Both the position numbers and the translations under genes were made by a program. Below are positions 11,601 through 24,302 of a DNA stretch of 64,000 nt, one piece after another (the first letter of the stretch is position 1; every line of letters begins with the position of its first letter). The DNA is from Chrysaora quinquecirrha (taxonomy: Eukaryota; Cnidaria; Scyphozoa; Semaeostomeae; Pelagiidae), in the NCBI GenBank assembly GCA_014526335.1, contig JACTAT010000034.1, forward strand, positions 1 to 64,000, in the 5' to 3' direction. The notes under the pieces are model-generated. The model was given only the letters and a program-made list of their open reading frames with translations, ran no database searches and had not been told where the DNA came from.

Positions 11601-14600
11601 GATGCCAAATTCTCCCTGTTCTGGGAAGGTGTTCTGTTCAATTGACATCTCTAATATGCATCCATACCCCACCCCATTTATACTTGAGCAAACTGCAGAA
11701 GCTCTTTGGTAGTTCAATTTTCATCCCAGAAAGTTTTATAAAATTGCAGGGTGCAATTGTTAAAAAGGAAGGTTGAAAAAATTATAAGCAACTCCCTTAA
11801 GTCATTATTTTTGAAGATCTTTTAGAATCTGTCCACATCAAAACCAAAAGGCCAAGACTCTTCAATCAGTTCTATTGGTCTTCCTGCTGCACCTTCAAGC
11901 TGAATGGTGTTCAAAACATAATGCCAATTTAGCTATATTTTCTGATTGGTATATTTCAGTCTGCATGTCAATATAATTTCAGCCTCAGACAGTAGTGTCA
12001 ATGTTGGGACTTTCATAGAAAAAAGAATTCAATTATGACCACAAAGATGTTTCTGCTCTTTGTGCTGCCTAGAAATGTGTTTTGGGTACATTTATGTAAA
12101 AATCAACCATGTGGGCTTCTGCAGACTTGTTTGAGTATAAAATACTCTGATTGAAAAGTCAATTTTGAGTTCAAAAACAGTGGCATATCAAAAATATTTA
12201 CAAATTGATAGATGCAGACTGCGTACAAAATGCAAAGGCAAATAGAATATGCATTGATTCAAAGAAATATATTGAAAAATTTTCTCACTCTGATCTGTTT
12301 AAACATTGATATGCATATTCTGTTTGTCTAGTTGCATACATCTCTTTCACTAGGGCCTTTTGTATTTTTTGTTAGACATTGCTACAAGCTTACTTGGGTA
12401 GTCTAAAATCTCATTCATAGAAAATGACATTTGAGACAAAAAAAATTGATTGCAATTTTAACATTGATATATCTTTCCAGGCTTTTGATCAGCCTGCAAA
12501 GATGAGAAAGCTTGTAGCATTTGAATGTCTTTTAAATTTCTTATTTTTATTTATGATTTCTCAAAAGTTTTCTTCTTGAAAGCTCAATTATGCTTGTGGG
12601 AAAATTTTGTATGTTTGGGCAAATTCGGCATATTTATAACTTTGACAGATGATTTGAAGATTGCAGTTGGGTTTAGCAAAATGTTAATTAAACCATCATG
12701 ATAATATTGCAGAGTTTAGTGAATCTGAAGTATAGAGGAGCTTTCAAGATTCAAGCTTTTATAGAAAAAATCTTCCTGCCCTCTCTTTCTGCCTCTGTAA
12801 TATGTGCACATGTAAAAGAACAAGATTTAATTTTAATTCTTTGGATTGATCTTGAGATAATCTTCACTGAGTTTTTCTTTAAAATTCTAAAATAATTGAA
12901 TTATCTTGTTCTTTTGCAATTGCATGTATTAAATTTCCAATTGTTACTATTTTGCAGTTCTGAATGTTAGGATTTTTAAAATGATCTCATTATGCTTTCT
13001 GAAACCAATGATTGACTCCCTTGAAGACCATTGGCATAAATTCTAGAAAATACAAAAAAATTGGCCAAACTAAAAAGACAAGATTAAGAATAATCCATTG
13101 GGCAGGCTGTCAATAATTTGTAAGGGAGCAAATTAGTGTAGAATTAACCCTTTCACATCCGCCAACACGTTTTCGTGTTTTGATCGGAATGTTCTTGACA
13201 TCCGCCAACACGTTTTCGTGTTTTCCGGGTGCCTCCCATAAAAGGGCAGTAATCTAAATAAGGAATGACAGAATGGCTCTTTATTGTATAGGAAACAATA
13301 GGGCTTGAATAGCTCTATCTGATTGGTTCATTTCTTCTATATGTTTCTATATGAAAAACTGGAGCAATACCTGTTCAAAGTTTGAAAGTTGTTTGTCTGT
13401 TATTTTCAGCGCGGAAGTAATGGCGGTTAGGCCACATCGTTCCTTCGAGTTTTAGAGCTTTGCTTCCAGTGACTTGGCAGGATTTACAAATAATTTTTTG
13501 ATAAATTGAAGAAGAAATGCAACTGGAGTTGGTGGAAATGTTTTTTTTGATTTTCGGATGAGAAAGAAGGATTTGAAACTTTCATTTTGAATGTTGCTCG
13601 CAAGGCGCGGCAACGCGGGAAAAGGAAAGAATAAATTTTTAGGACATCTGGTGAGAAATTCGATAGAAGCGGACAAAAAAGAACTTAAGATCATAAAAAA
13701 TATTTCATTTGTTAACTTGAAAACTTTCTGTGTATTTTTTATTTTATTTTTTTTCAAATCAGAGTGCATTTTACTGTTGAAAACTGGATCTGAAATTTGT
13801 CAGTTTCATCCTTGTGGAATGCTCAGGGAATGCGGATTGCAAGAGTAGATGGCCTTAGGAGTGCGGATGTGAAAGGGTTAAATAAACATAACAAATAAAA
13901 TAAGTAGTGTGGATACACAATAGCTCTACATTTATGGTACTAAGTATCACTTAATGCTAACATTAGGTATCCAGAAATCAGTCAAGGGTTTCAGAAGCAT
14001 AAGAGAATTGTTCAAATGTGTGTTGATAAATCAGAAATTTAGGCTGTTTCTGTCTTGGTGTATTAGCCACTGTTTGATCTCAGTTTTGGCTCGTCAGAGT
14101 TTCCAAACCCATCATCATTTCAACTGGTCAACTGCTGATGTGCTTGCCCTGGAGAGTAAGAATCAGAAATCAGGTAAGGTTGGTTGCGTGTGTCATCTGG
14201 GAGAATTTGGCACGAAATTAATTTAGTTTTAATTGTCAAATTGTTACCAGGTCCTTTGTTTATTTTCCAGAATACTGCAAAACCAGAGCTTTTCCAACTA
14301 TTGACAAATCCGAGTATTTGAATACAATTGGAATGAATCTCAACCCAGAGATAGACTTTTTGTGGACAGGTAAGCAATAGTAGAATTTTTAATGAAGTGA
14401 TAGAAAACTAATAGAAAACTTCTAAACTTATAAGTGATAGAAAATATAATCATTGCTTCTCGTGTAGCATAAAGGATTGTTTTAAAAGGGGTTGCCAATG
14501 TTGTAGTTAATATAACTAACTTGAATACAGAGCATGTCGCTATAAACGGGACTTTGTAAGCTTCAAATACACAAGCTTCAAATTCATGAGCTCAGCATCA

Positions 14601-17600
14601 CTTGGGATTCCTACTTTCTAAGACATTCACTTCTTAAAATGAATTTTTACTTCTGATTGGAATATAACCTGTTTATTGTATAAGACATGATAGTCACCAC
14701 TTATCGTGACAAGCCTTTGATATTTAGTTGGGCAACATCTCGGGAGAGATCCGTCTCCCATCATCAGGCAATGAGAAATGTGGTTTCTTTCCTATTTATT
14801 GCAAAGGTCGGATGAAACCACATTTCTCATTGCCCAATGATGGGAGATGGATCTCTCCCGAAATGTTGCCCAACTAAATATCAAAGGCTTGTCACGATAA
14901 GTCGTGACTGTCATGTCAAGTATAGTGTCAGAAACAGCCTTGATAAGTCTGAATATATTTAACCTGTTTATGTTGGCACAGACCTCTTACAGTCACTGTA
15001 GGATTCAATGCATCATTTACTTCTGCTTATTGCATGATATCTGTAATTTCAGGTGATAAAGTGATATCTGAAGTAATCACTACAGAATCAATCATAGAAC
15101 TATCAAAGGTAATCCGAAGAAAGCCAGTTATATGGGACAATATTCATGCAAATGATTATGATCACAGAAGAGTATTCCTTGGTCCATATAGTGGAAGACC
15201 CATTGACTTGTATAAGCATTTAAACGGTGTACTGACAAACCCAAACTGTGAATTTGAAGCAAATTTTATTGCAATCCATACATTTGCAACTTGGTGCCAA
15301 GTAGCAGCTAATTCTATCAAACCAGCCAGCAACAATGTACATGACAGCAATATAGATTCATGTGACTTAAATGATGTTGTACCTATGGATGTCCAGATTG
15401 ATGATAACATTGTTGTTCCTGAAAGTGGTGATGAACCTGTTGAAATTGATCTGTACCCACTTACACCAGCAGACATAAATTCTGTTATTTCTGGCTATGA
15501 TCCTAAAAGTGCTCTTAAACTTGCAATTCAAGATTGGATTGTTGAATTCAATACTCCAAAATCAGTTGAAGTTAGGTCCTATGCCAAAAGACACAATGCT
15601 GCTTCAACTGTTAACGGACAAACGGTATACACTGGAAACTATGGCCTTGATATCACCAATGGGCAAGGTATGTTGGCTAGGTTTTAATATTTTCTAAGTG
15701 TACACATAGTTAATTTCAGGCTGAAAAGTTAAGAACATACTGAGAACAAGGCAAGGCTTTGTGAAACTAGAATAAATTAGAATTTAATTTCTCAAGTGGT
15801 GCTGTCCTGTTTTCCACTATAGTAAACAGGTAAACTATCAATCATTGTTTGTGACTATTTGATGTTTTTATATGTGTATCCCTTTTTGTAGCAATCATCG
15901 CCAAATTTAAAAACAACAGCTTTTTAAAAAGCAAGAAAACTAAGAACATGTTTAGAACATTTTAAGCCTTCAAATCGAAAAAATTAAGAACATTGCATGG
16001 CTTTCTTAAATCTCAGTGTTCTTGTGTTTAAAAAAAACTTGTAGGGGGGGGGGTTTATCTAACTAACAATATAAATCTGACAATAGAAACTTTATTTAAG
16101 TTTTGAAGCAAATGTATAAGCAACAGTATCTTATTTAGAAGAAATTGACTACCTCTCCACTCTTACCTATTGTATGGTAATCATTTACTTGTTTCATACT
16201 TGGGTGAATACTTGGTTTAGCTTTAATTTTTCAAATCATTGTATTTTATTTTTATTTATCTATAGATGAAACCATGGTAGATGCATCACATCTTGAAAAG
16301 TTGTCACAACTCTCACACGAAGATCTTGCCTTGTTAGTTGACCTTTTCCATTTACCATATGAGCATGGAGAAAAAGGAAAGTCAATTCTTGATGAATTCA
16401 AATGGCTGAAAGAAAACAGCCATCAGGCTGACAGAAATTCACAACTCTTCAATGAAAAGGTAATTTTGGAATGTATATAGAACTTGTGCTCTCAGCGTCT
16501 TCAGCATGTATTAAACTTGATAGACTTACAAGAAATTCCTATTTTGAAGCCGATTTTCAGAATTTAACAGGTTCAGAATACCTAGTCCAGTGCCCATATC
16601 ATTAGTTGTTCATTTCATTTTTTTATTCTTTAACCCTTTCACACCCGCCAACACGTTTTCGTGTTTTGATCTGAATGTCCTTGACATCCGCCAACACGTT
16701 TTCGTGTTTTCCAGGTGCCTCCCATAAAAGGGCAGTAATCTAAATAAGGAATGACAGAATGGCTCTTTATTGTATAGGAAACAATAGGGCACGTTTAGCT
16801 CTATCCGATTGGTTCATTTCTTCTATATGTTTCTATATGAAAAACTGGAGCAATACCTGTTCAAAGTTTGAAAGCTGTTTGTTATTTTCAGCGCGGAAGT
16901 AATGGCGGTTAGGCCACATCGTTCCTTCGAGTTTTAGAGCTTTGCTTTCAGTGACTTGGCAGTATTTACAAATAATTTGTTGATAAATTGAGGAAGAAAT
17001 GCAGCTAGAATTGGTGGAAATGTTTTTATTTGATTTTCGGATGAGAAAGAAGGATCTGAAACTTTCATTTTGAATCTTGCTCGCAAGGTGCCTCAACGGC
17101 AACGCGGGAAAAGGAAAGAACAAAATTTTAGGACCTCTGCTGAAAAATTCCATAGAAGCGGACAAAAAGGAACTTTAGATCATCAAAAATATTTTATTTG
17201 TAAACTTGAAAGCTTTCTGTATATTTTCTGTTTGGATTATTTTTAAATCAGAGTGCATTTTACTGTTGAAAACTGGATCTGAAATTAGTCAGTTTCATCC
17301 TTGTGGAAAGCTCAGGGAGTGCGGATTGCAGGAGTTGATGGCCTTAGGAGTGCGGATGTGAAAGGGTTAAGCGTGGTGGCCACATCAGTCAAAGACTTGT
17401 TTTCAGTTAGCCTTGCAAAAAACTTCTTAAACAAGAAAGATTCAAATTCTCTATTCAAAAGTTTTTCTTTAAAAATAAAAGCTGTATATTATGTAAAAAC
17501 ATAAAAAATCACAATTTGCCATTATTTTTGCTCTTATTTTTTTGAATGTCTCGCAAATTTTTAACAATTTGTCACAAACAGGAAAATAATTCCACAACAT

Positions 17601-19712
17601 TGTACCTTAATATCAGAAGCACTTTAGCCAAAGGCTCATTTGTGAAAGGGAACAGCCAAATCTGTTATGATACTAAAGTGTGACCTTAGTCACTTTGAAA
17701 AGTATGTTTCATCATTATGAGCCTCAGTCCTTATGAGCTACTTTTGAGTGAAACTACTGTGTCATTTGAAAAAGACACTGTGCTTTGATCAGCCTTTGCA
17801 TCTGTTTTGAATCTGACATTATAGAACCTTTCTGACTTAGTGATTAAAACTGGTTCTTTATTTCTTTCAGGAAGCATCATGGAAAGTAAGAGCAGCTCAT
17901 TTTCACAGTAATTGCCACATGGTTGCTGACCTTTTGTAAAGCTGAGTAAAATTCCAAATGAATCAATCTTGTATGATCTTTATCCTTATGTCTGGGATGT
18001 CAATGAAGCTGTACTTGCTTTGGACTCCTACGTCAGTTGGTTAGCTTCCAGTGAACACAAACACATTTATGTTGAAGAGTTCTCCAGTCCTGACTCTCCT
18101 GTTGACATCAGAGGAAATGGATTCCAACCAGAAGATTTCATTGAAGCATGGCATGTCAAATATATTGGTGGCATTGTTGTTGCGATGCATAGGCTGTTGC
18201 CTTTTGATGGAGGATACAACTTCCTGGATATAGCACCTGATAGTCCATCATCTGATATTTATCATGTAAGACCATTCCATGAAACTGACAAGGTATGTTC
18301 ATAATATTTCGTAAGTACTCTCACAGTGAGTCTCATAAAATGTCTTTTAAGCCTTTATAGCCTACATATAACATAGATATCTACTTGCATACAGTTTTTA
18401 ATTTGACTGGTGAATCTTTTAATGAGCACTGGTTGTGATTTGGTTCATTTGCTAGTACAGGGGATGAAGAAGGAAGGTTTAACTGCAAATATGATAAGCC
18501 TTTGCTCAAACACCCTTGATCTTTCAACATTAGTAATGTTTAGTATTTAATGAATTCCCCGCTCCAACATATTTTAAGAGACCCGAGTATTTGTTATGTT
18601 TCTTTTTTCTCTGGGACAATCCAGTCCAGGGGCAATTTAAGTGGTACACTATACTGTATAATACATTATTAGTAAGTACATAATGCCCAGATTATGTTAT
18701 AATAACAAGATCGTACTGGAAATCTGCATGGAATAAGGCAAGAATAGTGATATGGGAATACTTTCCTGCGGTAGTAAGTCTTGACTTTGACTGACATTTG
18801 TTGGCATGTTGCAGCTTATAATCAAGGGCAGCTTATAAACAAAGGTTATTACGTTAATTTACCCAAGGCATCAAACCATGGTAACGTTCTAATGTTAACC
18901 ACAAAGATGGAAACAAACTCGAAATACTTGATATGTTGAAGCCATTTTTTTCATGCTTCATATCAAATTAAGTATCAAATAGTATCTTTGTGTTCTGTTG
19001 TGATTTTGAGGTGCAGCTTATAGTCGAGGGTGGCTAACTTTTTTCTGAACATCATTTTGTGTGGCTTATATTCCAGGGCGTTGTATAAACAATGGAAGAA
19101 ATGTGTTATGGCTATATTAGTTCAGGCTTTTGTTTAAATTCTTCATCAAAATTGATCTGCTGGCTGTTCAAATAAGTTGAGATAATTTTCTTATAGGATG
19201 ATCTGTACAAGTTATGTTCAGTTATGGAATCATCATCACCAAATGAACTTGACATTGAAGAAGAAGAGTTTCATGGTGATAAACACATTGGAGCATATTT
19301 AGACATCTGTGCCAAGAGTGTCTTTGTTGTGGAACACAATGGTGAAATTTGTGGTTATGTAGCTGCTGCACCAAATAACAAAGTTTTTAACGACAGAGCA
19401 CAGTCTGGATGGGTGCCATTTATGAACAAAAAATACCAAAAAAATATAACTGTATCAAGTGCATTCACCAGACCAACAGACTGGTATTTGGAGAGTAATT
19501 CTCATCTTGAAATCCACATGGAACCAAAAATACGCACTGCACGTGTTATGAGACGGGTCCTAGCGATGGTCCTTTCAGTGTTGAAATCTTTAGGATCTTC
19601 TACTGTGTATATGGAGTTAAAAGATGAACTAGAACTAGACATGTATTCTAAGCTTGGCTTCCAAGCTGTAAACTCTACAGACAGTAAAATTGTTCTTACT
19701 AGGACCTTATAG
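8602..19712 (+). CDS. OGA: Protein O-GlcNAcase (GH84 hydrolase with GNAT-like C-terminus)
   Basis: Ten exons: 8602-8647, 8759-8810, 9120-9217, 9529-9659, 10392-10560, 14271-14369, 15053-15667, 16266-16459, 17871-18292, 19197-19712. All junctions are GT-AG with matching phase. The product, about 780 residues against 916 in human, removes O-GlcNAc from Ser/Thr of nuclear and cytosolic proteins. The GH84 domain begins GVIEGFYGRPW and includes YAPKDD. The catalytic pair is Asp123-Asp124 in LFDDID. The substrate-binding blocks [13 protein letters not shown] and [12 protein letters not shown] follow. The stalk segment LPYEHGEKG and [11 protein letters not shown] are present, and the acetyltransferase-like tail ends YSKLGFQAV. 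The central disordered linker is short. Exon 9 is 422 nt and out of frame. Its ORF stops near 17938 in a CTTTTGTAAAG context, and one more T restores the conserved alignment. Confidence 0.93.
11826..12035 (+). repeat. Repeat R1, diverged copy in OGA intron 5
   Basis: It begins AGAATCTGTCCACATCAAAA and continues with the R1 order (GACTCTTCAATCAGT, then GGTGTTCAAAACATAATG), with many substitutions. The rest of intron 5 (10561-14270) outside this and the element at 13148-13877 shows no coding signal. Confidence 0.6.
13148..13877 (+). mobile_element. piggyBac-like nonautonomous element, copy 2 (intact, 730 bp)
   Basis: It is flanked by TTAA (13144-13147 and 13878-13881) and begins CCCTTTCACATCCGC and ends GCGGATGTGAAAGGG. 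The left end carries the tandem CATCCGCCAACACG module with the AACACGTTTTCGTGTT hairpin. It is the cleanest copy and serves as the reference for the interrupted copy 1. It lies in OGA intron 5 in sense orientation. Confidence 0.88.
14684..14917. repeat. 234-bp foldback (long hairpin) in OGA intron 6
   Basis: Two arms of about 105 bp, 14684-14788 and about 14812-14917, are reverse complements with roughly six mismatches, separated by a loop of about 20-25 nt. The arms contain CTTATCGTGACAAGCC and TTTGATATTTAGTTGGG. A smaller palindrome (GGGAGAGATCCGTCTCCC) sits inside the left arm. Transcribed in the OGA pre-mRNA it would form a long duplex. It is most likely a foldback MITE, and no convincing target duplication is visible. 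Confidence 0.85.
16633..17366 (+). mobile_element. piggyBac-like nonautonomous element, copy 3 (734 bp)
   Basis: It is flanked by TTAA (16629-16632 and 17367-17370). The left end reads CCCTTTCACACCCGC, one base different from the other copies, and the right end is intact. It lies in OGA intron 8, same orientation as copy 2. Confidence 0.87.
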
Positions 19713-20539
19713 TATTACTTAATTGAAAGGTACCATTATAGGGTGCGTAAATATTATGCGTAGTGTACGTCTTAAACTAAGAGTTTCTCTAGTTGTTTAT
19801 TTTAGACGATGGGTTGGTTCGGTTGTCCTGAATTATTTTGGGAATGATTTCGAACATTGATTCAAGTGCCAGTGCAGAAAAAAATTCTTTAATTGTCCTG
19901 TTTTGAAAAACTGTCACCCTAATCCCTAATTTATGCTGGCTAAAGTAGCTTAAAAGAGAAGAACTTAGGAGAACTTAAGATGGCACTGGGCTTGAGTTTT
20001 GATTCGAGGATAAGTCCTTTTCCACAGAAGTAGACAGGATTTTCGAGACATTCCCAAAGACCGAGATTTTTTAGGCTCAAAAGATAGTTTACGTAAGATA
20101 GTAAAGATAGAAACACTTTCAGTTCGAGGTACACGTCCCTGCTCGTCCATCGTCCCCCATCCCATCGTAAATGTCTCAGATAAATATCGATGTGTGTTTG
20201 TAATATATGTATCTTGTAAATAAGTGGTCAGACCATGCATATCATACTTATTTTGTAAAATTCATTTATAAAATTGATTATTAAGATTGTATGTGCCGTA
20301 ATATCAGTGAACACGAAGAATATTTCTTTCTCTCTTCTGCGATGTGCTGTGAAGTTGTCTCTCGGCGGTTTTTCGAGATTGAATACCGAAGAATGCGCAC
20401 AGAACTCAATTGTGTCGAGTCAGACTTGAAATTTCTGAAGCAAGCCAAGGAATTTTCTGAAGGAGGCAGGATAGAAGATGGGGCAGCAAATCTGAGAACT
20501 GAACTCGGTTGGTGTTGCTAATCCGTTACATGGGCCAGG
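19713..20539. other. OGA 3' flank, no further gene seen
   Basis: This probably holds the OGA 3' UTR. A 76-codon plus-strand ORF at 20291-20521 has no recognisable domain or splice partner and I do not call it a gene. Confidence 0.35.
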
Positions 20540-20790
20540 CTTCGGCATCTCCCGAGTGGTTAGCACGGTGTACATCATTTCTATGATGTACAAGAATGCA
20601 TGACCCTGCTTCCCTCTCTTCCCTCAGCAACTGAGACACAGAATAGGACCGAACGCTAGGTTAGGAAAAGAAATTTTGACTCGTGGTCAGCGTTCGAGCC
20701 CAGTCACGGTCACGGTAGCTTCACCTCTGTGGTCGATGTCTCAATTGGTTTACTGGCACTTAACAACACTTCACAAAACACAGATTTCGT
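20540..20790 (+). mobile_element. tRNA-derived SINE
   Basis: It contains an A-box-like GAGTGGTTAGCACGG (20554-20568) and a B-box-like GCGTTCGAGCCC (20690-20701), the internal RNA polymerase III promoter of tRNA-derived SINEs. The A to B spacing of about 125 bp is larger than in a tRNA, so the head is modified or contains an insertion. Related fragments with the same B-box context lie at 47725-47865 and 985-1108. It sits about 290 bp upstream of the MADF-BESS start codon. Confidence 0.65.
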
Positions 20791-21079
20791 AAGCCGAAAC
20801 ATAACAATCGACGTTTATGCCCTGTCTTCGATCCTGTTGTAGCTCGAACCCTGCCCCACACCACATTTGATGACGGCTGCGTCGATGGGAAATTTTCCCG
20901 TGGTATTGATCAACAAATTGCCGGGCGGAGTCTATAACAAAGGAATGCTGTCATTATTTCCGTCTCGCCTCCTTTTCGTGCGCCAATTAGCAGAACCGTT
21001 CTGCGCTTGCGTGTTGCTTAGGAAGACCGCGCGGCTGTCTGTTTGCGTTCAGGCGGGGTACCAGGGAAAATGAAGAAAA

Positions 21080-23270
21080 ATGGCTTCGCTTGTGCCTAAA
21101 ATGTTCTCTGATGAAGACGTATCGAAAGAGCAAATGGAGTTTTCAAATTGCTGCGAAGAACAACGTGATAACGAAGACGATGTGGGCACCGAAGAAGAAC
21201 TGATAGAGCTCGTAAAAGCATGTCCGATTTTATATGATGTCCGGCTGAAGGTTTACAAAGACAGAAATATGAAAGACAGTGCTTGGAGATCAGTTGCAGA
21301 TGCTATGAAACTCAATGGTAAGAAAATTCAAGTTCAGTTCATTTAGCTAAAGAATATAATTTTGTTTATCTTGGGGAATTTTGTACTTTTCGAGCAGCCA
21401 CCCTGCAGCAAGTGCTTTTCTTTAGGCCCGGTTTTTGTGTTGATTGATGCTGAAATTGTGAAACGTAACCGCCTGACTGGAAAATCTTCCCGCGCTAGAA
21501 CAATACTGTCTGGCTTGTTTGTTGCTCTCACACGCGCATTCTCTCGCGCAAGGGAAGTGCCCTGATTTTGCCGTCGCTGTTTTTACTCGTTGTGTCGTTG
21601 TCCGCTTCTATTTTAGTTCACTTCCAATTAAACAAGTCAGCATAAGCTGCCAGTTCGATAATATGCTTTTGTTACCGTGGTCGGGGGTGCCGGCAAATCA
21701 TCGAGGAGGGTCCAAGATGGAACATTTTTCAGGGCAAATGCTCTTTTTAAACAGAGTTCATTATATTTCTAGTCAAATTTAATCACATTAATATCATCAC
21801 TTTGCTGGCTTTTTTAATGCAGAGGCTTCAATTACATTACTGAAGTCAAATTTTCTTGAAATGAATTTCTCAAAATTCTTAACTGCAGGCCCCCATAGGG
21901 CCAGGGCCCTGGGGCATCACAGTGGCTGTCCCCCCTGTTGGTGCCACTGCCTGTGGTACATTGTTGGATACTAGCGCGACCCCTCTGAGCTGTCAGGAAG
22001 GAGGCATGGCATCATCCAATGCAAATCTGACAGAGGGAGAATCCATCATTTTCAAAAAACAGGAATTTTTAGAAATCCGAAAACTATTAGCAAACTCTTA
22101 CATGTCTCGTACCACAGGGGTACTCAATATATATTGGTACTGGAGATGAGCCACCCAAAACGGTATCGTTTTCATGATTTGAGTATAAATAAGGGTATCA
22201 ATTTCTTGAAATTTGGTGTAGACTTTATAAAAAATGCCTTCTTTTCGTTTGTTTTCACTATTCTTAGTGAAGTTTAAATTGAACTGACATATTGTAGTAA
22301 ATTTAAACATATACAGTAAAGTTGTACAGGAGTTAAATATGGTAAAATAGATAAATATTTTCTGAATTTTGGTATAAATATGGGTAGGCAATTTGTTGCT
22401 CTGTTGGCACATCCCATCTGAAACTTAGTCAAGTACCCCCCCCCCTGGGGTCTCGTTGTGTACCACTACCATGTCCGCAGATAAGTGTATAGTGAATAGT
22501 ATGCCCCAAACTTTCTCCACTGTTTATCGCAATTCTAATGTTTTGATTTTGATTGTCATAATTGTCAAAGACAGCATATTTTCAGTGGCTGCAGCCAACT
22601 TTTATTACAAAAACACCAGATATAAAAAAGATTTTTGACTTCAGTTTTAGAATGCAAAAACAAATGGAAGAATATCAGGGATGCATATGTAAAGTACCTC
22701 CACTCATTCAAAGATGAAAATACTTCGTCATCAGGTAGGAAAATAAAAAAACGTTACAAGTATGCGGATAGAATGAATTTCCTTGATACGTGCATACAAC
22801 ATAGAAACACACCAAATCAGGCTGCAAAGACAAAAAGAGACTCTATTCTAAACCAGAATAGCTTATCCATGGTTGTTAACTATACAAATGAAAACCAACA
22901 AGACCAGACAGAACAGCTTCCCCAGCTTGAAGCTCCTGACACCTTAAATCTGAATCATCTTGTTGAGCATAGCTCTGCAGATAAATCCAGCCCAGGGCAT
23001 GCTAAATCGCAGGCAGCAAGTCAAGATTTGAGTGAAGGTAAGAATGAAAGAAAACGCAAGCTTGACATGGAGAAGCTTGAAGAAATATCCCAGCAGTCAA
23101 CAGCAACTGATGAGCATGATGACTCAAAACTTTTCTGCCTCAGTTTAGTTTCAACGTTAAAACGACTAAATGCCAGAAAACGGCAACTTGCTAAACTTAA
23201 AATACAAAATATTCTCTATGAAATAGAGTTCAGTGGATCGACTGAAACCGCAAGAGACTTTCAGAATTAG
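21080..23270 (+). CDS. MADF-BESS domain DNA-binding protein
   Basis: Two exons, 21080-21317 and 22645-23270, join as G/TT to give 287 residues. The donor is AATG/GTAAG and the acceptor GACTTCAG. The MADF domain (about residues 41-100) is split by the intron: LIELVKACPILYDVRLK and AWRSVADAMKL in exon 1, then CKNKWKNIRDAYVKYLHSF in exon 2. MADF is a Myb/SANT-like DNA-binding fold. The C-terminal BESS motif (about 238-274) reads DDSKLFCLSLVSTLKRLN and then LAKLKIQNILYEI, a protein-interaction element found with MADF in many insect and cnidarian proteins. The middle is low-complexity and Gln/Ser-rich. The family includes transcription factors and domesticated transposon-derived regulators. No transposase catalytic domain is adjacent. 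Target genes are unknown. Confidence 0.87.
22110..22455. repeat. Possible MITE in MADF-BESS intron
   Basis: The ends carry similar inverted words: GTACCACAGGGGTACTCAA at the left and, reversed, a CCAGGGGG...GTACTTGACT segment at the right (around 22430-22450). The middle is AT-rich. The match is imperfect and I see no target duplication, so the boundaries are approximate. Confidence 0.4.
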
Positions 23271-23734
23271 CTTTGATTATTTTAACTTTTAAAGTCATAC
23301 TAAAACTAATGATTTATATGCTTTTAAGTGTCTTTGCCAAAGCTACATGTCAGCTCTTTTGGGTACATACCATAATGCATGAATAGAAAGCCCCGGGTGG
23401 CATCTGATCAAATTCTGTAAGGGACATGCCAATCAAGCAGCAAAAACATGCCTGACTGACTTTATTCAAATATTTCATGAATATATACCCTACCTTATAC
23501 CAATTTCCCAAGATTGTATACCAGGCTTCATACAATTTTTGAAGAATGACATCATCTACAGATGATCTTTTGCAAAAATGACCGAAAAAAAGAAAGCAGC
23601 TATTTGTTTATTGCTCGCTCTTTTGGTTCACGACGAAGAAGGAAAATCTCGTGATCCTACTCAAACCCGCCAGCTTAAATCTTTTACTCATAAAAAGGTC
23701 TCCGAAATAACAACCGAAATTGAAAATGTTGTGC

Positions 23735-23960
23735 CAACACATCAATTTTGTTCAAATTGACGAAAATGTTTGCGTTGGCGAACATTTTTAAACATGTTTA
23801 AAAATGCTGGCCAACATTTTTCGTCAACAACATGTTTATTAGGCCAACATCTATAGAACATTGTGGCAACATGTCGGCCAACAGTTGTTGGTGGCGATGT
23901 TCGGCAAACATGTTGGCACGGTTTGCGCTCGACTTTATATTCAGCTTCATAGCTATTCTT
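23735..23960. repeat. AACATGTTGG palindrome-rich repeat, copy 1
   Basis: The segment is built from iterated words (GCCAACATTTTT, GGCCAACA, AACATGTTGGCA) and ends GGCACGGTTTGCGC, like the fuller copy at 24303-24777. It appears truncated at the left. The 450 bp between the MADF gene and this repeat show nothing I can name. Confidence 0.6.
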
Positions 23961-24302
23961 GCATTGGAAGCCAAACCACCTTACAGTTACACATCTCAGA
24001 GAAAACTTCTCAGTACAATTTCATGATTACTCAATTTAATAACTTCGCCTTGCAATGAAGTTCTTCTAGTAAACGTTGCATGCAATTGCTGCGGAAATCA
24101 ATAAGTGCTGGGGCAGAGGGGTGGGGCATTTATTTAATGAAATAAGGCAGATATATTAATACCCTTTTGAAGAGAGGGGGCCATCTCTTGATTGTCATAA
24201 AAATTATTAAAGGTCCCGAAAAGATAAAAGATTTTTGATCAGATGAAGTGCTTTTCCGATTTCATTTCTTACTTCTCAAACTTAGATTTAAAATCGTAAC
24301 TT

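Noticed and set aside
17871..17940. A tiny intron inside OGA exon 9 (donor GTAAGA near 17886)
   Set aside because: It would delete the conserved W-x-x-RAA segment. A single missing T explains the frame better.
20291..20521. 76-codon ORF downstream of OGA
   Set aside because: It has no domain and no supporting splice sites.
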